A stretch of 64,000 nt of DNA, taken from Acanthosepion lycidas. Taxonomy: Eukaryota > Mollusca > Cephalopoda > Sepiida > Sepiidae. The stretch lies in contig OZ010574.1 in NCBI GenBank assembly GCA_963932145.1, positions 84,802,049 to 84,866,048 of the forward strand. Reading direction: 5' to 3'. The notes under the pieces were generated by a model. That model searched no databases, was not told the DNA's origin, and saw only the letters and a program-made list of their open reading frames with translations. This document shows positions 1 to 11,230 of this stretch, piece after piece. The stretch's first letter is position 1. Each line of letters opens with the position of its first letter. A program made the translations under genes and the position numbers.

Positions 1-960
1 TTTTTTTTTAATTAGCTCCTTCTTCGCCAATTATTTTGGGAAAAACGTTTCATTTTTTGACGAATTTTTTATTTGTTTTTAATATAGCAGAAAAAAACAA
101 ACAAACCTTGAAATTACCCGAGCGATGGCTAACACCTCTACCTATGAGTTGGACTCATTTCAAGTTCAGAAATGCATAAAAAGAATCAAGATCGGCGTAT
201 AAACACGTCTGTAGTTGGTTTCGAGCGTGTTTATTCGTCCGCGTCTTTCGTATACACACGTCTACGTCGGGGAAGGGGTTTAACCGAAATCTTATGTATC
301 CAACCTATCCAAACAATACAAAAGTATTTGTCGGATATCTTCTAATACTTGTTAATAATACAAAAATACTAGAACATTCCTACAAAACCTTCCATAAGTC
401 GAAATGACAGAAAACAAAGAAGCAGTTATCATTAATTTATATGGGAAAAATGTTTGAGTGTTCCCAGATCCACAAGCTAAAATGACCGTTGCACTTCCAT
501 TATAATTGAATATTGATAGTGCCGCAATAATTGCCAAAAAAACCCACAAAAAAACCCTGAAATTTTCAAAAGGGAGCATTATAGCAGGTGCTTACAAAGA
601 ACTGCATGATAGAAAAATGCGTGAAGCCAAGCAGTCAACCATATTATTGTATTTATTTTATACATAAGCTGCAACAGTAGACAATGGACTGTGACCTTTG
701 ACGTCGAGGCAGACAGACACCGAAGATCATTTTAAACTGTCCCAATATAAATTAGTAAATGTTTCTTTGCCTTACACTATTGTGGATTTAAATGTAGGCC
801 TTTCGTAAAAGCGAATTAGTGTAAAACGTACTTTTGCAAAACGGCGGCTGCCTATAGTGGTGCATTTCCCACTGATGCCAGAGCTTAGTGTTTAAGCAAA
901 TATACAAAGATTTCGAATGCTGATTTTCTAGGTAGACGTTTCCTCTTACTTGTCAGACGT
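1..960. other. CpG-retaining AT-rich segment with no supported gene
   Basis: Positions about 110-290 and 690-900 hold many CpG dinucleotides (for example TTCGTCCGCGTCTTTCG), unlike the strongly CpG-depleted remainder. A CRE-like TGACGTCG lies near 700. This pattern fits an unmethylated promoter or first exon of a gene to the left, but I see no exon with defensible splice borders. Confidence 0.3.
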
Positions 961-987
961 GTACAAGATTATATTAATATTTGCGCG

Positions 988-1020
<33 letters not shown>
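988..1020. repeat. (ATT)n microsatellite
   Basis: About eleven ATT units in tandem. Confidence 0.9.
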
Positions 1021-1060
1021 TATGTTACTTATTATTTAAGTAGCTAAATACAAATACCTC

Positions 1061-1260
1061 GAGGTGGGGTAATGGTTAATGAGCTAGTCTGGTTGGCCGT
1101 TACTCGCTACCTCTGGCTTTGTGCCAAAGCCAGGCTTTGAAAATTCGGCTTTAGTTGAAAGTGAACACGTCTGTTTAACCATTATTACTTAGTAGTGAGT
1201 TCGATCCTCACTGAGTGCCCCGTAATTTTGACCTAACTCTAAGCTAAGCTAACCAATGTA
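1061..1260 (+). mobile_element. tRNA-derived SINE
   Basis: An A-box-like stretch (GGTTAATGAGCTAGTCTGG) and a B-box-like GTTCGATCCTCA at about 1199 are followed by the tail TAAGCTAAGCTAACC. The same body (tail TAAGCTAAG, GTGCC..) recurs many times in the window in both orientations, which marks it as a SINE and not a tRNA gene. The acceptor-stem pairing of a functional tRNA is absent. Confidence 0.65.
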
Positions 1261-1270
1261 AATAAGAACG

Positions 1271-1470
1271 CCTCAACATGGGTCAGTGGTTAAGAGCTAT
1301 TCTGGTTGTTTATTGCTACAAAGTAGTGAGTTCGATCCTCCCTGTGTTCATACTCATGACCTTGTGTCAAACTTAGGCCTAGTACTTTTGTTTGAATATG
1401 TACATCATATTTCTGTTCTGTTGGTCTTGATCTTCAAAGTCTTCACAATAAAGAATATTAACCAATAACT
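1271..1470 (+). mobile_element. tRNA-derived SINE, second tandem copy
   Basis: GGTCAGTGGTTAAGAGC (A box) and GTTCGATCCTCC (B box), then ACCTTGTGTCAAACTTAGG, the same body as the copy just upstream. Confidence 0.65.
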
Positions 1471-1814
1471 AAAAGCCCCGATGGAACAAAGAGCTTTTTA
1501 GACAGGAGAGTATCTGGTGCATGTCAATTTGAAATCTTTTGTTTTTTTACCAAAACAATTCAAACACAAACAGCTGAGACGATGACAGGTAGTTGTAAGC
1601 GAATTGTGTGTCGGGTGACAATTTTGTTTTGTCCTTGAGGATAGAATCTGGGGAGAGAGGGAGAATGGGTGGAAGTGTGTGAGAGAAAGAGAGAGAGCAA
1701 AAATTCAAATGTTTCTCTCTGAGGAGGAAAAAATTAATGTGGATGTATGGGATTGACAAAAGAGAAAGAATTTTGAATATGTTTTTCATATCGATACATA
1801 ACAAAGTTAGCAAA

Positions 1815-1920
1815 CTTGTCTCGTCGACCATTACTATTAAGTAGAGAGTACGATTCTAACTAGGTACTCCATACTTGGGGTCTTATGTCAAACTAAGCAA
1901 AGCTAAAGAAAAAGGAGGTA
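1815..1920 (+). mobile_element. SINE fragment
   Basis: The 3' half of the same SINE: GTACGATTCTAACTAGG (decayed B box), then the GTCAAACTAAGC tail. Confidence 0.5.
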
Positions 1921-2248
1921 TTTATTAAACAATGAAGGGATCTGTGGATAGATCAATAATTCTGTAACCTGTAAATTTTCACTGTAGAATGTTCAATTTT
2001 TGGAATTAATATTTACTACTGAATTAAGTGTATTGACACGGAAGGAGATTATATTGAAAAGCATTTGTTGTATAAGGTAAATTAATTTTTCAGTTGTTAA
2101 TGTACTGTCTGTATTTTTGGGTCGAGTAATTATCATTTTTTACATTATTTACTTAGAACTGAGTCTATTTCCACTTAGAAGGGAGTTGACATTGAGACGC
2201 CTGTAAGTACGTCCATGGTTTTTGTTATATCATCTCTAAACTGAATCT

Positions 2249-3567
2249 AGTGGCGTAGCTATAGTAAACGTCACCCGGGGCGGTCCGCTCAAATGTCACC
2301 CCAATGGCCCCGATTCACCCTATGCTGGATGGTTAGCTGTAGCTAAATTTTCATACATGCTCTACCTCTACTTTACTCAAATGACCGGTACGTTACTGTT
2401 TACATGTATGATCCAAGACAAAATCCAATACCACAAAATAATCACTTCAAATCAAAAGATTTTTAAAATGTAACTGTTCACTTTCAGAACAACTAAATAC
2501 AAAACACGGCAATACACAAAAGATTGACATTCGATACTATGGTCTTAGAATGAATGTTTTCTTGTTTTCATTGTGGCAAACTGGTCAATGACATTATCAA
2601 AATCTGTTTGTCTTGTAAGTTCGTTTTCAATGGACAGCACAGATCCGACAGTCTCAACTGGCTCATGGTTGACGTAATTTTCTGTTGCTAATTTTCCGGT
2701 GTCCAATTTTCCGTTGCATATTTTTCTGAGTACCATTTAATTATCAATGATGTTTGAAAGTATTTTTCTTGACAAAAATGTTCTATTTAATTTTTAAGCA
2801 TTTTTCGGAACATTGTAAATCAACTGCATTCTTTTAAAGGTTACCTAGAGAATTTATGCAAAGTTTATTTTTTTGTTTTTCTTTATACAAGTAAAATAAA
2901 TTTACATCGTATTTTGATATTATTATAATTTTAGTTTTAGTGATAATTTAAAAACAATAAATATTTATCATCAGTACCAATAATGGAAAATTAAGTTAAA
3001 AATTTAAAAGAATCGTTTTTGGAATCGGAAAATAGACACAAATTTCCGATTTTTCCGATTCTCGATTCCGATTCCGATTAATCGTCCCAACACTAGTAGA
3101 TATATTCAAAAGTATATCGCTCACTCAATGGAAAATTGTATCTAAGCGAATTGATACACAGGCAAGACTGAAATTGTTGCACTTTTGGCTTCTTATTTCA
3201 CTTTGTTGTTATTAATGATGCAGAGTTAAAACACCATATCATCCGATAAAATGTTGCAACAATGTCTCTTGTTAGTAACCAAGATTGTAGCAACTGAAAC
3301 ACATGAAAGCTGAAAACATTGCTATTTTTCCTGCTCACAAATTTCCCAACAATTTATTAGAAAATTTCTGACGGGGGGAAACCTGGGGGGTCATATATTA
3401 TTTCTGGGGGGGGTCATATGTCCGCCTGAGAAACCCTGTGTCTCCACCACTGTTTTCAGACTATTTTTGGCACCTTAGCCTGGTTGAAAAATTTTGTTGG
3501 GGGTGACATTGTATCACCTCTCCTGTGCTGGCACTCGGGGCGGTTCGCCCCCCTAGCTACGCCACTG
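2249..3567. mobile_element. Non-autonomous TIR DNA transposon (hAT-like), 1.3 kb
   Basis: The left end reads AGTGGCGTAGCT and the right end is its inverse, AGCTACGCCACTG. The similarity continues inward through GGGGCGG..CGC..C on both sides. A direct repeat ACTGAATCT flanks the element (2240-2248 and 3568-3576), a 9-base match compatible with an 8-bp hAT duplication. No transposase is recognisable inside. Near 3025-3095 a run of GATTCCGATT units ending CGTCCCAACAC looks like the end of another TIR element nested here. Confidence 0.75.
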
Positions 3568-3599
3568 ACTGAATCTCCACGAATAATGTGAACTAGATC

Positions 3600-5160
3600 G
3601 TATCCCTGCAATGAGCCTTAAGAAATGTGCTCCTGAACTGTCTTCTGTTCTTTCTAAACTCTACAATAAATGCCTTACTGCTTCTGGCTTCGTTGGAAAT
3701 CCCCTTCTGTAATACTAGTCTTTAAGAACTCTCATGAACCTTTTGATCCCTCGAATTATCGTCCTATTAGACTTTTATCTCTTTTCAACAAAATACTAGA
3801 GGCTCTAATCAACTCTGGATTGGTTAAGCAACACACCTCGCAAGGTGTTTCAGATAAGCAATATGGTTTTTGCTTCTCTAGATCAACTGCTGATGTATTA
3901 ATGGTTATTACTAAAAAAAAAAAAGTATATCCAGCTTTAGATAAGAATGGTGAAGCTCAGACTGTTGCTTTGGATATTATGAAGGCTTTTGACAGGGTTT
4001 GACCTGCTGGTCTTCTTCACAAGTTGAAATGGTATGGTATTTCTGTATGAATTTCTGATCTGATTCAATCTTTCTTATCAAATTATGAAATGAAAGTTGT
4101 CTTGAACGGCCACTCTTCTAGATCTTTTTGCACTAGTACAGACGCCCTCAGGGCTTTATCCTTGAACCTACGTTGTTCCTAATTTCAATCAACAATCTTC
4201 CTGATATCATCAGTTCACAATTCAGTATCTATGCTGATGATACAACTATTTACTCTTGTAAAGTCTGATCGGTTCGATAAAGTCAAATTGGTAGTTGATC
4301 TCAAAAATGACCTACAATCTGTTAACTTGAGAAAGGAGTGGCTTGTTAACTTTAATGCTTTTTTAATCTTCTGAGAGAATCTTTTTTTTTTTTTTTTTTT
4401 TTGCCCTCTATCAGCATGGGTGATGCTAACCCCCGGGAGAGTGACTCATTTCACCGTCTTAGATTAACATTTTCTGCTAACATGAGGTGAAAACTATTTA
4501 TTATTGCTAGGTCAGTTGCTAGGAAAGATGGTTTACTGCATCGTTCTCGACATTTTTTCTTGCCAGAATCTATCTTAGACATTTATAAGTCAACCAATCG
4601 TCCATGTATTGAATATTGATGTCACATCTGGTCAGGTGCTTCTGAATTTCTAAAATACAATACGTATTTACAAATTCTTGATAAAGGAGAATCTACAATG
4701 TTATTGGTCCAGACCTGGCATCTCGGCTTCAGTCACTTTCCAACGGCTGTAACATAGCTTCTCTTTTCTTTTTCCATAAATATTTTCATGGTAATTCTTC
4801 TGGCATGCTTTCCCCTTTGATACGTTGACTTTATGAATTTAAGTGCAGTACTAGATTAGCGGCAAGGTCACATAATTTTACAGCAGAAATGGATGGATGT
4901 AACCATAAGTTCTATGCTAACAGTTTCTTCTATCGCACTTCTTGCTTGTAGAACTCTTCCAACTTCTCGCATTTCGGTCAATTTTGATCTCCAAAAATTT
5001 AAATACAATGTCAACCCTTATCTCCTGTTTTCTTAATTCCTGTTCTTTCATTGTTTTTTTCTCCTTAATAATGTTTTCTTTTTCTTATATTCGCTCACAC
5101 ATCAGTAATCCGTTGTACCTTTGTGGCTTCATTCTAAAATGATTAAAAAATAGTTCAAAT
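3600..5160 (+). pseudogene. Non-LTR retrotransposon (LINE) reverse transcriptase, broken
   Basis: The first frame (3670-4002) encodes FDPSNYRPIRLLSLFNKILE, a classical RT motif, then QYGFCFSRSTADVL and ALDIMKAFDRV. Other frames continue with YADDTTIYSC-like motif C near 4231 and the C-terminal IQRRICN region near 4685. There are stops, shifts and a poly-T insertion (4381-4402). The 3' end is TAAAATGATTAAAAAA at about 5135. The same family recurs at 8.2, 19.5-19.9, 21.4-22.0 and 62.5 kb. Confidence 0.85.
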
Positions 5161-5169
5161 TATTTTAAC

Positions 5170-5284
5170 AACCCCATCTTTGTGATTATCGAAACATTGT
5201 GATAATAAAGATGAGAACATTTGTCCAAATGCAATGTGAATAACAAACTTGAAGATGTACTGAAGCTCAAATTGATATAGTACG

Positions 5285-5340
<56 letters not shown>

Positions 5341-6630
5341 AATATATATATATGATGAATTAAAGTGATAGACTTTGCTAGTTGAATTTAATAAAGCTTG
5401 TCTGATTGAATTCTTGCTGCCTAAATATAGTACATAGCGTAGGTAGAGGAGTCAGCACTGCATAGTGTTTCATGTTTCAGTGCGATCTTCATACTAAGTA
5501 CCACTACTTCTTTTGTGGGTTGTATATATAGTGGGTTATAAAGGGAGGTGGTGTAGATGTAAATCAGTCCTTTCTATTTTCTTTTGTTTAGGTCTAATGA
5601 AATTTATTTATGCTCCTGATCTCTATATTGTTTACTGATTGTGGTTAAACAGTTGTGTATTTAAATAGGTCAGTTTAAATAGGTTATGGTTATAATCTCC
5701 AGATTGCACGCACGCACACACACACACACACACATACATACATAGATATATATATCAGAATGTTTGCTTTCTAAGCATGAGATCTGAACATGGTCATTTT
5801 GTCAGAAAAGTGACTTCTTGGTATTATCACCATATGACACGTTTGGAAAATGTCTGAAAACCAAACCACGATCCAAAACTTTTGAATGAAATTGGGTAGA
5901 CGGTAGCAGCAAATCACAACTCATTGTGGCCGAGGTTTTGAGCATACTGGTAGTGTTCAAACTACTGATCATTACAAATTATATACTCTCTCCCAGAAAT
6001 TGTAATTAAGGGCTGCTCACCATAGTTGCAGTATAAACCACAGACAGGCTGTGTAATTGTTGACTGAACACAAACGTGCCTGAGCAGGTGTCTGCAACTG
6101 GGATTGAATAGCTGGATTAACAGCAGGTGTGCTCGTAAAACAAGGTTAGATGGCCATTAGTTATGTATGTAGATCTGTCAAAATGTGGATGAATCCTTTC
6201 ATGAGATCAACAGCAGAGGCATGGGGATGTAGAAATATCTGGGTTGGAGTCCAGGTGTGTAGTAAGCTCACAGGAGTGTTGTACCCATCAGCCTCTGTTA
6301 AGGTATCCAATTAGGAGAAGGAAGGTATGACAGAATCCAATGGTGTTGACTGGTTCTTCTTTTTGGGCATATGCTGTTCGTCCTCAGAGAGTCGGATTTA
6401 TCCAGTGCAACATTTTTCTCCATTTTCGTATATATTTCCCAAAATTTGATGAAATGACCATACATCAGAATTTACTTTGGAGTCCCTTCTTTATTAGACT
6501 GAGAACCTCCTCATATTTACTACCATGGTTTGTTTCAAATGGGTTACTCATAAGGGCCAAGGATAAAATCTGTCTAATCATTTCACTATCAGAGTATTCG
6601 TGTTGCTAGCAAGAGATAAACTTTGCTTAC
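5170..6630. other. Intergenic, microsatellites and no supported gene
   Basis: It holds a (CT)n(CA)n tract (5288-5340), a (CA)n tract (about 5710-5735) and non-repetitive AT-rich DNA. An 89-codon open frame at 6340-6609 shows no recognisable motif and no splice context, so it is not called. Confidence 0.5.
5288..5340. repeat. Compound (CT)n(CA)n microsatellite
   Basis: About 20 CT units followed by about 7 CA units. Confidence 0.9.
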
Positions 6631-7050
6631 TTCTTATATAAAGAATAAACTCTTAAGTTAATGCTTATAACAGTGGTTGAAAATTATTACTCGCATATGT
6701 ACTATTAAAAGATAATCTACCTCAAAGGAATATAATTTTAGAATTGTTACTTTGGTCATTCAAATATTATTTCTAAGACAATAAAAAAATTCGTTATAAA
6801 AACTCAGTGTTTGGTTCTCTATTCTTATAAACTTGGATACAATCATAAAATTTTTCTTCTCTTCTAATCTGGGAATTCATTGTCAACAAATCCAATTAGA
6901 ATTATCATCTTAAACAAACTTTCATATCTCAATCTATACAAAATGTTACATGGTCAAAAACACAGGCAAAAAATGAAAAAATGTTATGATAAACCTCTGA
7001 AGTTCAGACCATCGCTATTTAGTTAGTTTCTTCACTTTTGGAGATTGTCC

Positions 7051-7110
7051 TATATATATATATATATATATACACACACATGTGTATATATATATATATA
7101 CACACATATA

Positions 7111-7147
<37 letters not shown>
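7051..7147. repeat. (TA)n/(CA)n compound microsatellite
   Basis: Alternating TA blocks interrupted by short CA/TG blocks. Its own translation on either strand (Ile-Tyr repeats) is an artefact. Confidence 0.9.
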
Positions 7148-7151
<4 letters not shown>

Positions 7152-7202
7152 TTCAAATATTTATGGGGAAGATTGCTAAGTATTGGAGATAGACCAGTTG
7201 TA

Positions 7203-7321
7203 GATAGTGTGGGCAAAGGAATTAACACTGCATGGTGACTGTCAGTTTTATCTTTCAATAAAATCTTGAGATGTGAAACTGACAATCACCATGCAGAATT
7301 GATTCCCATGTGTACACTATC
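7203..7321. repeat. Imperfect inverted repeat, about 48-base arms
   Basis: The left arm (GATAGTGTGGGC.., 7203-7250) pairs with the right arm (..GTACACTATC, 7274-7321) around a short spacer, and TA/CA microsatellites lie on both sides. The arms share ACTGCATGGTGA / its complement. This is probably a small foldback element or MITE. Confidence 0.6.
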
Positions 7322-7356
7322 ACTCTCTTTCTCTCTCTCTCTCTCTCACAATACAT

Positions 7357-7370
<14 letters not shown>

Positions 7371-7453
<83 letters not shown>

Positions 7454-7456
7454 TAA
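7371..7456. repeat. (AT)n microsatellite
   Basis: Roughly 40 AT units, preceded by short CT and CA runs. Confidence 0.9.
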
Positions 7457-7699
7457 TGGTGCCCTCAAAACCACCATAAGCAATCTGAACTTATGTCTGG
7501 TATTTTGAAATTCAATAATCATAAATTTTATTTGGGCAAAGAAAACTTTTATTGGTAAACATGTAACATTTTGCTGAAGTAACAGCTGTCATAGTTGACT
7601 TCTTTGCAAAGGTTTTCAAAGTAATTAGGGAGTCATAATGCCAGAAAGTGAGCAAAGAGGCTAAATATTTGGTTTCTGATTGTATCGTAAAAAGAATTG

Positions 7700-8100
7700 G
7701 TATGTTCAGTTCATAGCTAATTTGAGCTTCAGATATTTGCTCCCTTTTCACTAAGTTTGGCACAAGGCCATAAGTGCAGTAAACCCAATGAGAATTTAAA
7801 CACTCTACAAAATAATAATGGTCTAAGTGGATTAGATTGTCAACCATTACTTAAGGATGTACCCTTCAACTTAGCTTAGTCTGGCACATGGTCACAAATA
7901 TGGGGCACCTAGTGAGGAACAAAATGATTGCACAACAGTATTGGATTGTTCAACTATAAATAAATATTATCTTATGGTATGGTGACCTTTAGGTTGCTTA
8001 TTAATCTTAGCTTATTCTGGTACAAGGCCACAAATATAGGGCACGTAGTGAGGAATGAAAATACTTCCCAATAGTAATGGTTGAAGCTTACAATCCACAT
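7700..8100 (-). mobile_element. Cluster of three partial SINE copies
   Basis: The block ..CTTAGTCTGGCACATGG..GGGGCACCTAGTGAGG recurs at about 7750, 7867-7920 and 8005-8060, always on the minus strand relative to the copy at 1.06 kb. Spacing and divergence suggest tandem insertion or local duplication. Confidence 0.6.
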
Positions 8101-8204
8101 GTGGTTCTTTAGCATTTCTTGTGCATTTCCTGTTAGCTCAGTTCCTTTTCTTATCACAGTCAATATAGAAAATATAGAAACGTAATTAAGAAAACAAACT
8201 TTTT

Positions 8205-8680
8205 AAGCTTTATGCTTGATATAATCCAAAGAAGAATCTGCAATGTTATTGGTCCTGACCTGACATCTCAAGTTCAGTCACTTTCTCATCATTGTAGCAT
8301 AGCTTCTCTGCACTTTTTCTATAAATATTTTCATGGCAAATGCTCTCTTCTGAGGTATCTCGACTTCATGGATTTAAGTGTAGTACTAGATTGGCAGCTA
8401 GGTCTTATCCTTTTACTGCTGAAATTGATAGATGTAACTATAAGTTCTATTCTAATACTTCTTCCTCTGACACATCTCATAATTTTGGCTTCTTACTGTC
8501 CTGTCAACTTTGATCCTCAAAAATTTAAATGCAATGTCAATCGTCATATTCTGTTTCCTTGAATCCTTATCTTTTATTGTCCTTTCTCCACAATAACATT
8601 TACTGTTTCTTTTTCTCTGAGTAACCCCCCTTGTATCTTAGTGGCATTATCACCTTGCTTAGGGTGAAATGATTAAAAAA
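8205..8680 (+). pseudogene. LINE 3' end, truncated copy
   Basis: Encodes LDIIQRRICNVIGPDLTSQV and the following C-terminal residues of the same LINE as at 3.6 kb. It ends TAGGGTGAAATGATTAAAAA. 5' truncation is typical of target-primed insertion. Confidence 0.8.
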
Positions 8681-8752
8681 TATATATTTAATAGTTGTGA
8701 ACATTTCTATTGCTTCCAGTCTTATATATATATATATATTAGTCATATCACA

Positions 8753-8835
8753 GCTCATCAGTGTGGCTAGACATCCGACTGCCTTACACGAGGATCGAAA
8801 CCCAATCCCAGCAGAGAGGAAGGTGAATTTTTACG
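8753..8835. mobile_element. tRNA-related SINE fragment, second type
   Basis: GTGTGGCTAGACATCCGACTG with GAGGATCGAAACCC (B box on the minus strand). It is a different body from the copies at 1-2 kb. Confidence 0.45.
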
Positions 8836-8839
8836 TATT

Positions 8840-9840
8840 TATTATTGAATAAACACACCAGTGACTCAATTCATAGACCTTTGCTTTATCAGCTGAACCT
8901 GTAATGCACCATGTATTTCAGAACACACCTTTAGCAGTCAATACATGAATATGGCCTAACAAAATATATTGAGAGCTTTAACAAGGAGCTTCCAATATGA
9001 CATAGCAACTTTGATATAGCCAGCTTCTCAAAAGTAACAAAGTCCTTTGTGCTCAAGGTCTGGAATAAACTAAAAGGCTCTAGTTGAGATGAGCAATTTG
9101 TTGCCAAAAGACACATTGTATGGAGTCAATGTAATGAGTTCATCCAGTAGATCTATGCCATTGCAAAGTAGCTGAAGGTCGTGGAGTCTACACTCAAATG
9201 TATAAAATGAGGATATTAAGTACAATTCTAAGTAATGAGGAAAGAGCAGTTCATATCTGAAAAGATATGAGAATCATGTAATTCAATTGAAGCTCAAGCA
9301 TCCTGCAAATCTTGGTATGTGTTGGTTCTTCATCAACACAAAGTCATTTGACAAGGACACGGTGTCTCTATACAGGCTTCATAGAGATACCTATATTGTG
9401 GTGGTCTCTGAAGATTTTACTAGGGTGCCTGACTTTTTCCTGTTGAACCTCATCATCAATGCCACTGCCTACACCAACATCTTGAGCATGGTGTTAAGTA
9501 GATGTCCCAGGGAGGCTGCATGTGTTCTGTTCATGCCATCAGTTCATATAAATTCATATTTTCAATTCTTATAAAGTGATAGTATTTATTCAAAATTCTT
9601 CTCAGTACTATATGACACTAGCCAAGAATTTTTTCTCCATCATATTACCCCTAACATGAGGCCTCCTTGCTCTCCACAACTTATTCCTCTTGGCTATTTT
9701 ATCTAACATATTGTCAAGGGGAAAAATCAAGTAATCAATCAACACCAAAGACCAAAGATTGATGGTGGCTAAATCCAGGAATGCAGTCTGAAGTTGATGC
9801 CTGTTTTATTGAATAACCTTTTTGTTTTGATTTTTTAAAT
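8840..9840. other. Unassigned intergenic DNA
   Basis: An open frame at 9287-9574 (95 codons) has ordinary-looking composition, for example DTYIVVVSEDFTRVPDFFL. It shows no family motif, no splice context and no neighbours, so it is left uncalled. It may be the remains of a mobile element ORF. Confidence 0.3.
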
Positions 9841-9850
9841 AGAGCAGGTA

Positions 9851-9929
9851 TTAGGTTGGTGCAAAAATAATGTCGGTTTTTGACGTATTTTTAACGTCAA
9901 AAACCGACATTATTTTTGCACCAACCTAA
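9851..9929. mobile_element. Palindromic mariner MITE, MADE1-like ends
   Basis: A 79-base element: TTAGGTTGGTGCAAAAATAA at one end and its perfect complement at the other, around a short centre. It is flanked by TA on both sides, the duplication made by Tc1/mariner insertion. The outer 16 bases equal the end of the mariner family known in mammals as Hsmar1/MADE1 (from memory). Confidence 0.85.
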
Positions 9930-9954
9930 TACAAATGTTTTCAAAAATATACAA

Positions 9955-10270
9955 ATGTATCTCGTTGCTTTGAATGATGAGTCAAATAAGGAGGACTCAA
10001 AGTTGAATGGTAAGAAACTGTCTAGAATTATTCTAATAGAAAAAATGATAAACTAATTCTAGACAGTTTCTTACCATTCAATTTTGAGTCTTCCTTATTT
10101 GACTCATCATTCAAAGCAACGAGATACATACTTTCCAAATAGCCTAATAGAAGAAATGATAAACTATTTGGAAAGTATGTATCTCGTTGCTTTGAATGAT
10201 GAGTCAAACAAGGAAGACTCAAAATTGAATGGTAAGAAACTGTCTAGAATTAGTTTATCATTTCTTCTAT
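9955..10270. repeat. Three alternately inverted copies of one sequence (giant hairpin)
   Basis: Copy 1 (9955-10030) pairs with copy 2 in inverse orientation (10053-10128). Copy 2 extended (10036-10142, 107 bases) pairs with copy 3 (10164-10270) with about two mismatches across a 21-base spacer. As RNA this would form a stable hairpin of about 107 bp. It sits between a mariner MITE and a mariner transposase remnant. Small open frames of 60-74 codons read nearly the same peptide from both strands, as a palindrome must. Template switching, or a foldback transposon, could create it. Confidence 0.85.
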
Positions 10271-10299
10271 CTGACAATGTGTCACTTATAATTCATTTC

Positions 10300-10960
10300 A
10301 GAGTTTAACTGGAAAAACTGAAAAAGATGAAATGTGGGCTCCACCTGATCTTTTGCTTGAGAACCAAATGCAATATTCAACTATCTGCAGCTGTCTTTTA
10401 ACCAAGAATGTCAACCTTTTATTTCTCATTGCATTTTTATTGGTGATGAAAAATGAGTTTAGCATGCCAACATAAAATTTAAGAAAAAGTGGTTATCACA
10501 AAATAAGAAGGCTGTGCCAATACCATTTACAGAAGTCCTTGCTTTGTGTCTGGTGGAATATGAAAGGTGTTGTCCATTATAAACTATGAAAACATGACAG
10601 AGCAATCACTGCAGGCATTTCTTGCTAGCAACTTCATCAGCTAAATAAAGCAGCATGTTTAAAGTGACCTGCATTTGTAAAGAGGATTATTCTCCTGCAT
10701 ATCAATGCAAGGGCAGACTCTGCAAAACAAACCCAAGGAAAAAAATAAGATTTGTTCTTCCACATTCAGGAGATTTGGCACCTACAGATTTCCATTTGAT
10801 TCAATCACTAGAATGGCAGAATATTAAGAAACAAAGAGGTTTAAAAGAGTCTTTCAAAATTTTTCTGGGGGAAAAAAATTCTTTAAAATGCAATCGAAAA
10901 TTTACCTTCCAATTGGGCTGCAGTTAAAAAGGAAGGTGTTGAAATTTTTTTTTTTAATAT
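10300..10960 (+). pseudogene. Mariner transposase remnant (DD34D family)
   Basis: Frames in order give a Trp-Val/Ala-Pro linker, then HCIFIGDEK at about 10425 (first catalytic Asp region, followed by a stop), then VWWNMKGVVHYKL near 10550, then a decayed second motif (HINA in place of HDNA) near 10700, then LPHSGDLAPTDFHLI (third Asp) near 10770. This order is the mariner transposase core. Stops and shifts make it dead. A decayed mariner-like end (CAAACACACCAAC) near 10990 may be its right terminus. Confidence 0.8.
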
Positions 10961-11079
10961 TTAAATACTGTTAAAATGTATTTACTTTTCAAACACACCA
11001 ACATTACTTGTTCGCAATTACGTGGCACATATATAAATTTTTAAATGGAATTTACTTTTTTTTTTAATCAAACATTATT

Positions 11080-11197
11080 TCTTAATTACTATTGTAATAT
11101 TTTATATATATATATATTATAATATAATATAGTAATTAAGAAACATATATATATATATATATCATAATATAATATAGTAATTAAGAAACACACACTC

Positions 11198-11225
<28 letters not shown>
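11080..11225. repeat. Inverted repeat with (TA)n loops
   Basis: CTTAATTACTATTG and its complement ATAGTAATTAAG occur once inverted and again as a direct copy, separated by TA runs. This is a TA-rich foldback structure. Confidence 0.5.

Positions 11226-11230
<5 letters not shown>

Noticed and set aside
2545-2736. Transposase in the 2.25-3.57 kb element
   Set aside because: 63 codons with no hAT or other transposase motif.
6340-6609. 89-codon frame as a gene
   Set aside because: No recognisable domain; flanks are AT-rich and non-coding.
7019-7508. Ile-Tyr-rich proteins
   Set aside because: Translations of TA and CA microsatellites.
9287-9574. 95-codon frame as a gene
   Set aside because: No motif, no splice context and no neighbours; chance or decayed ORF.
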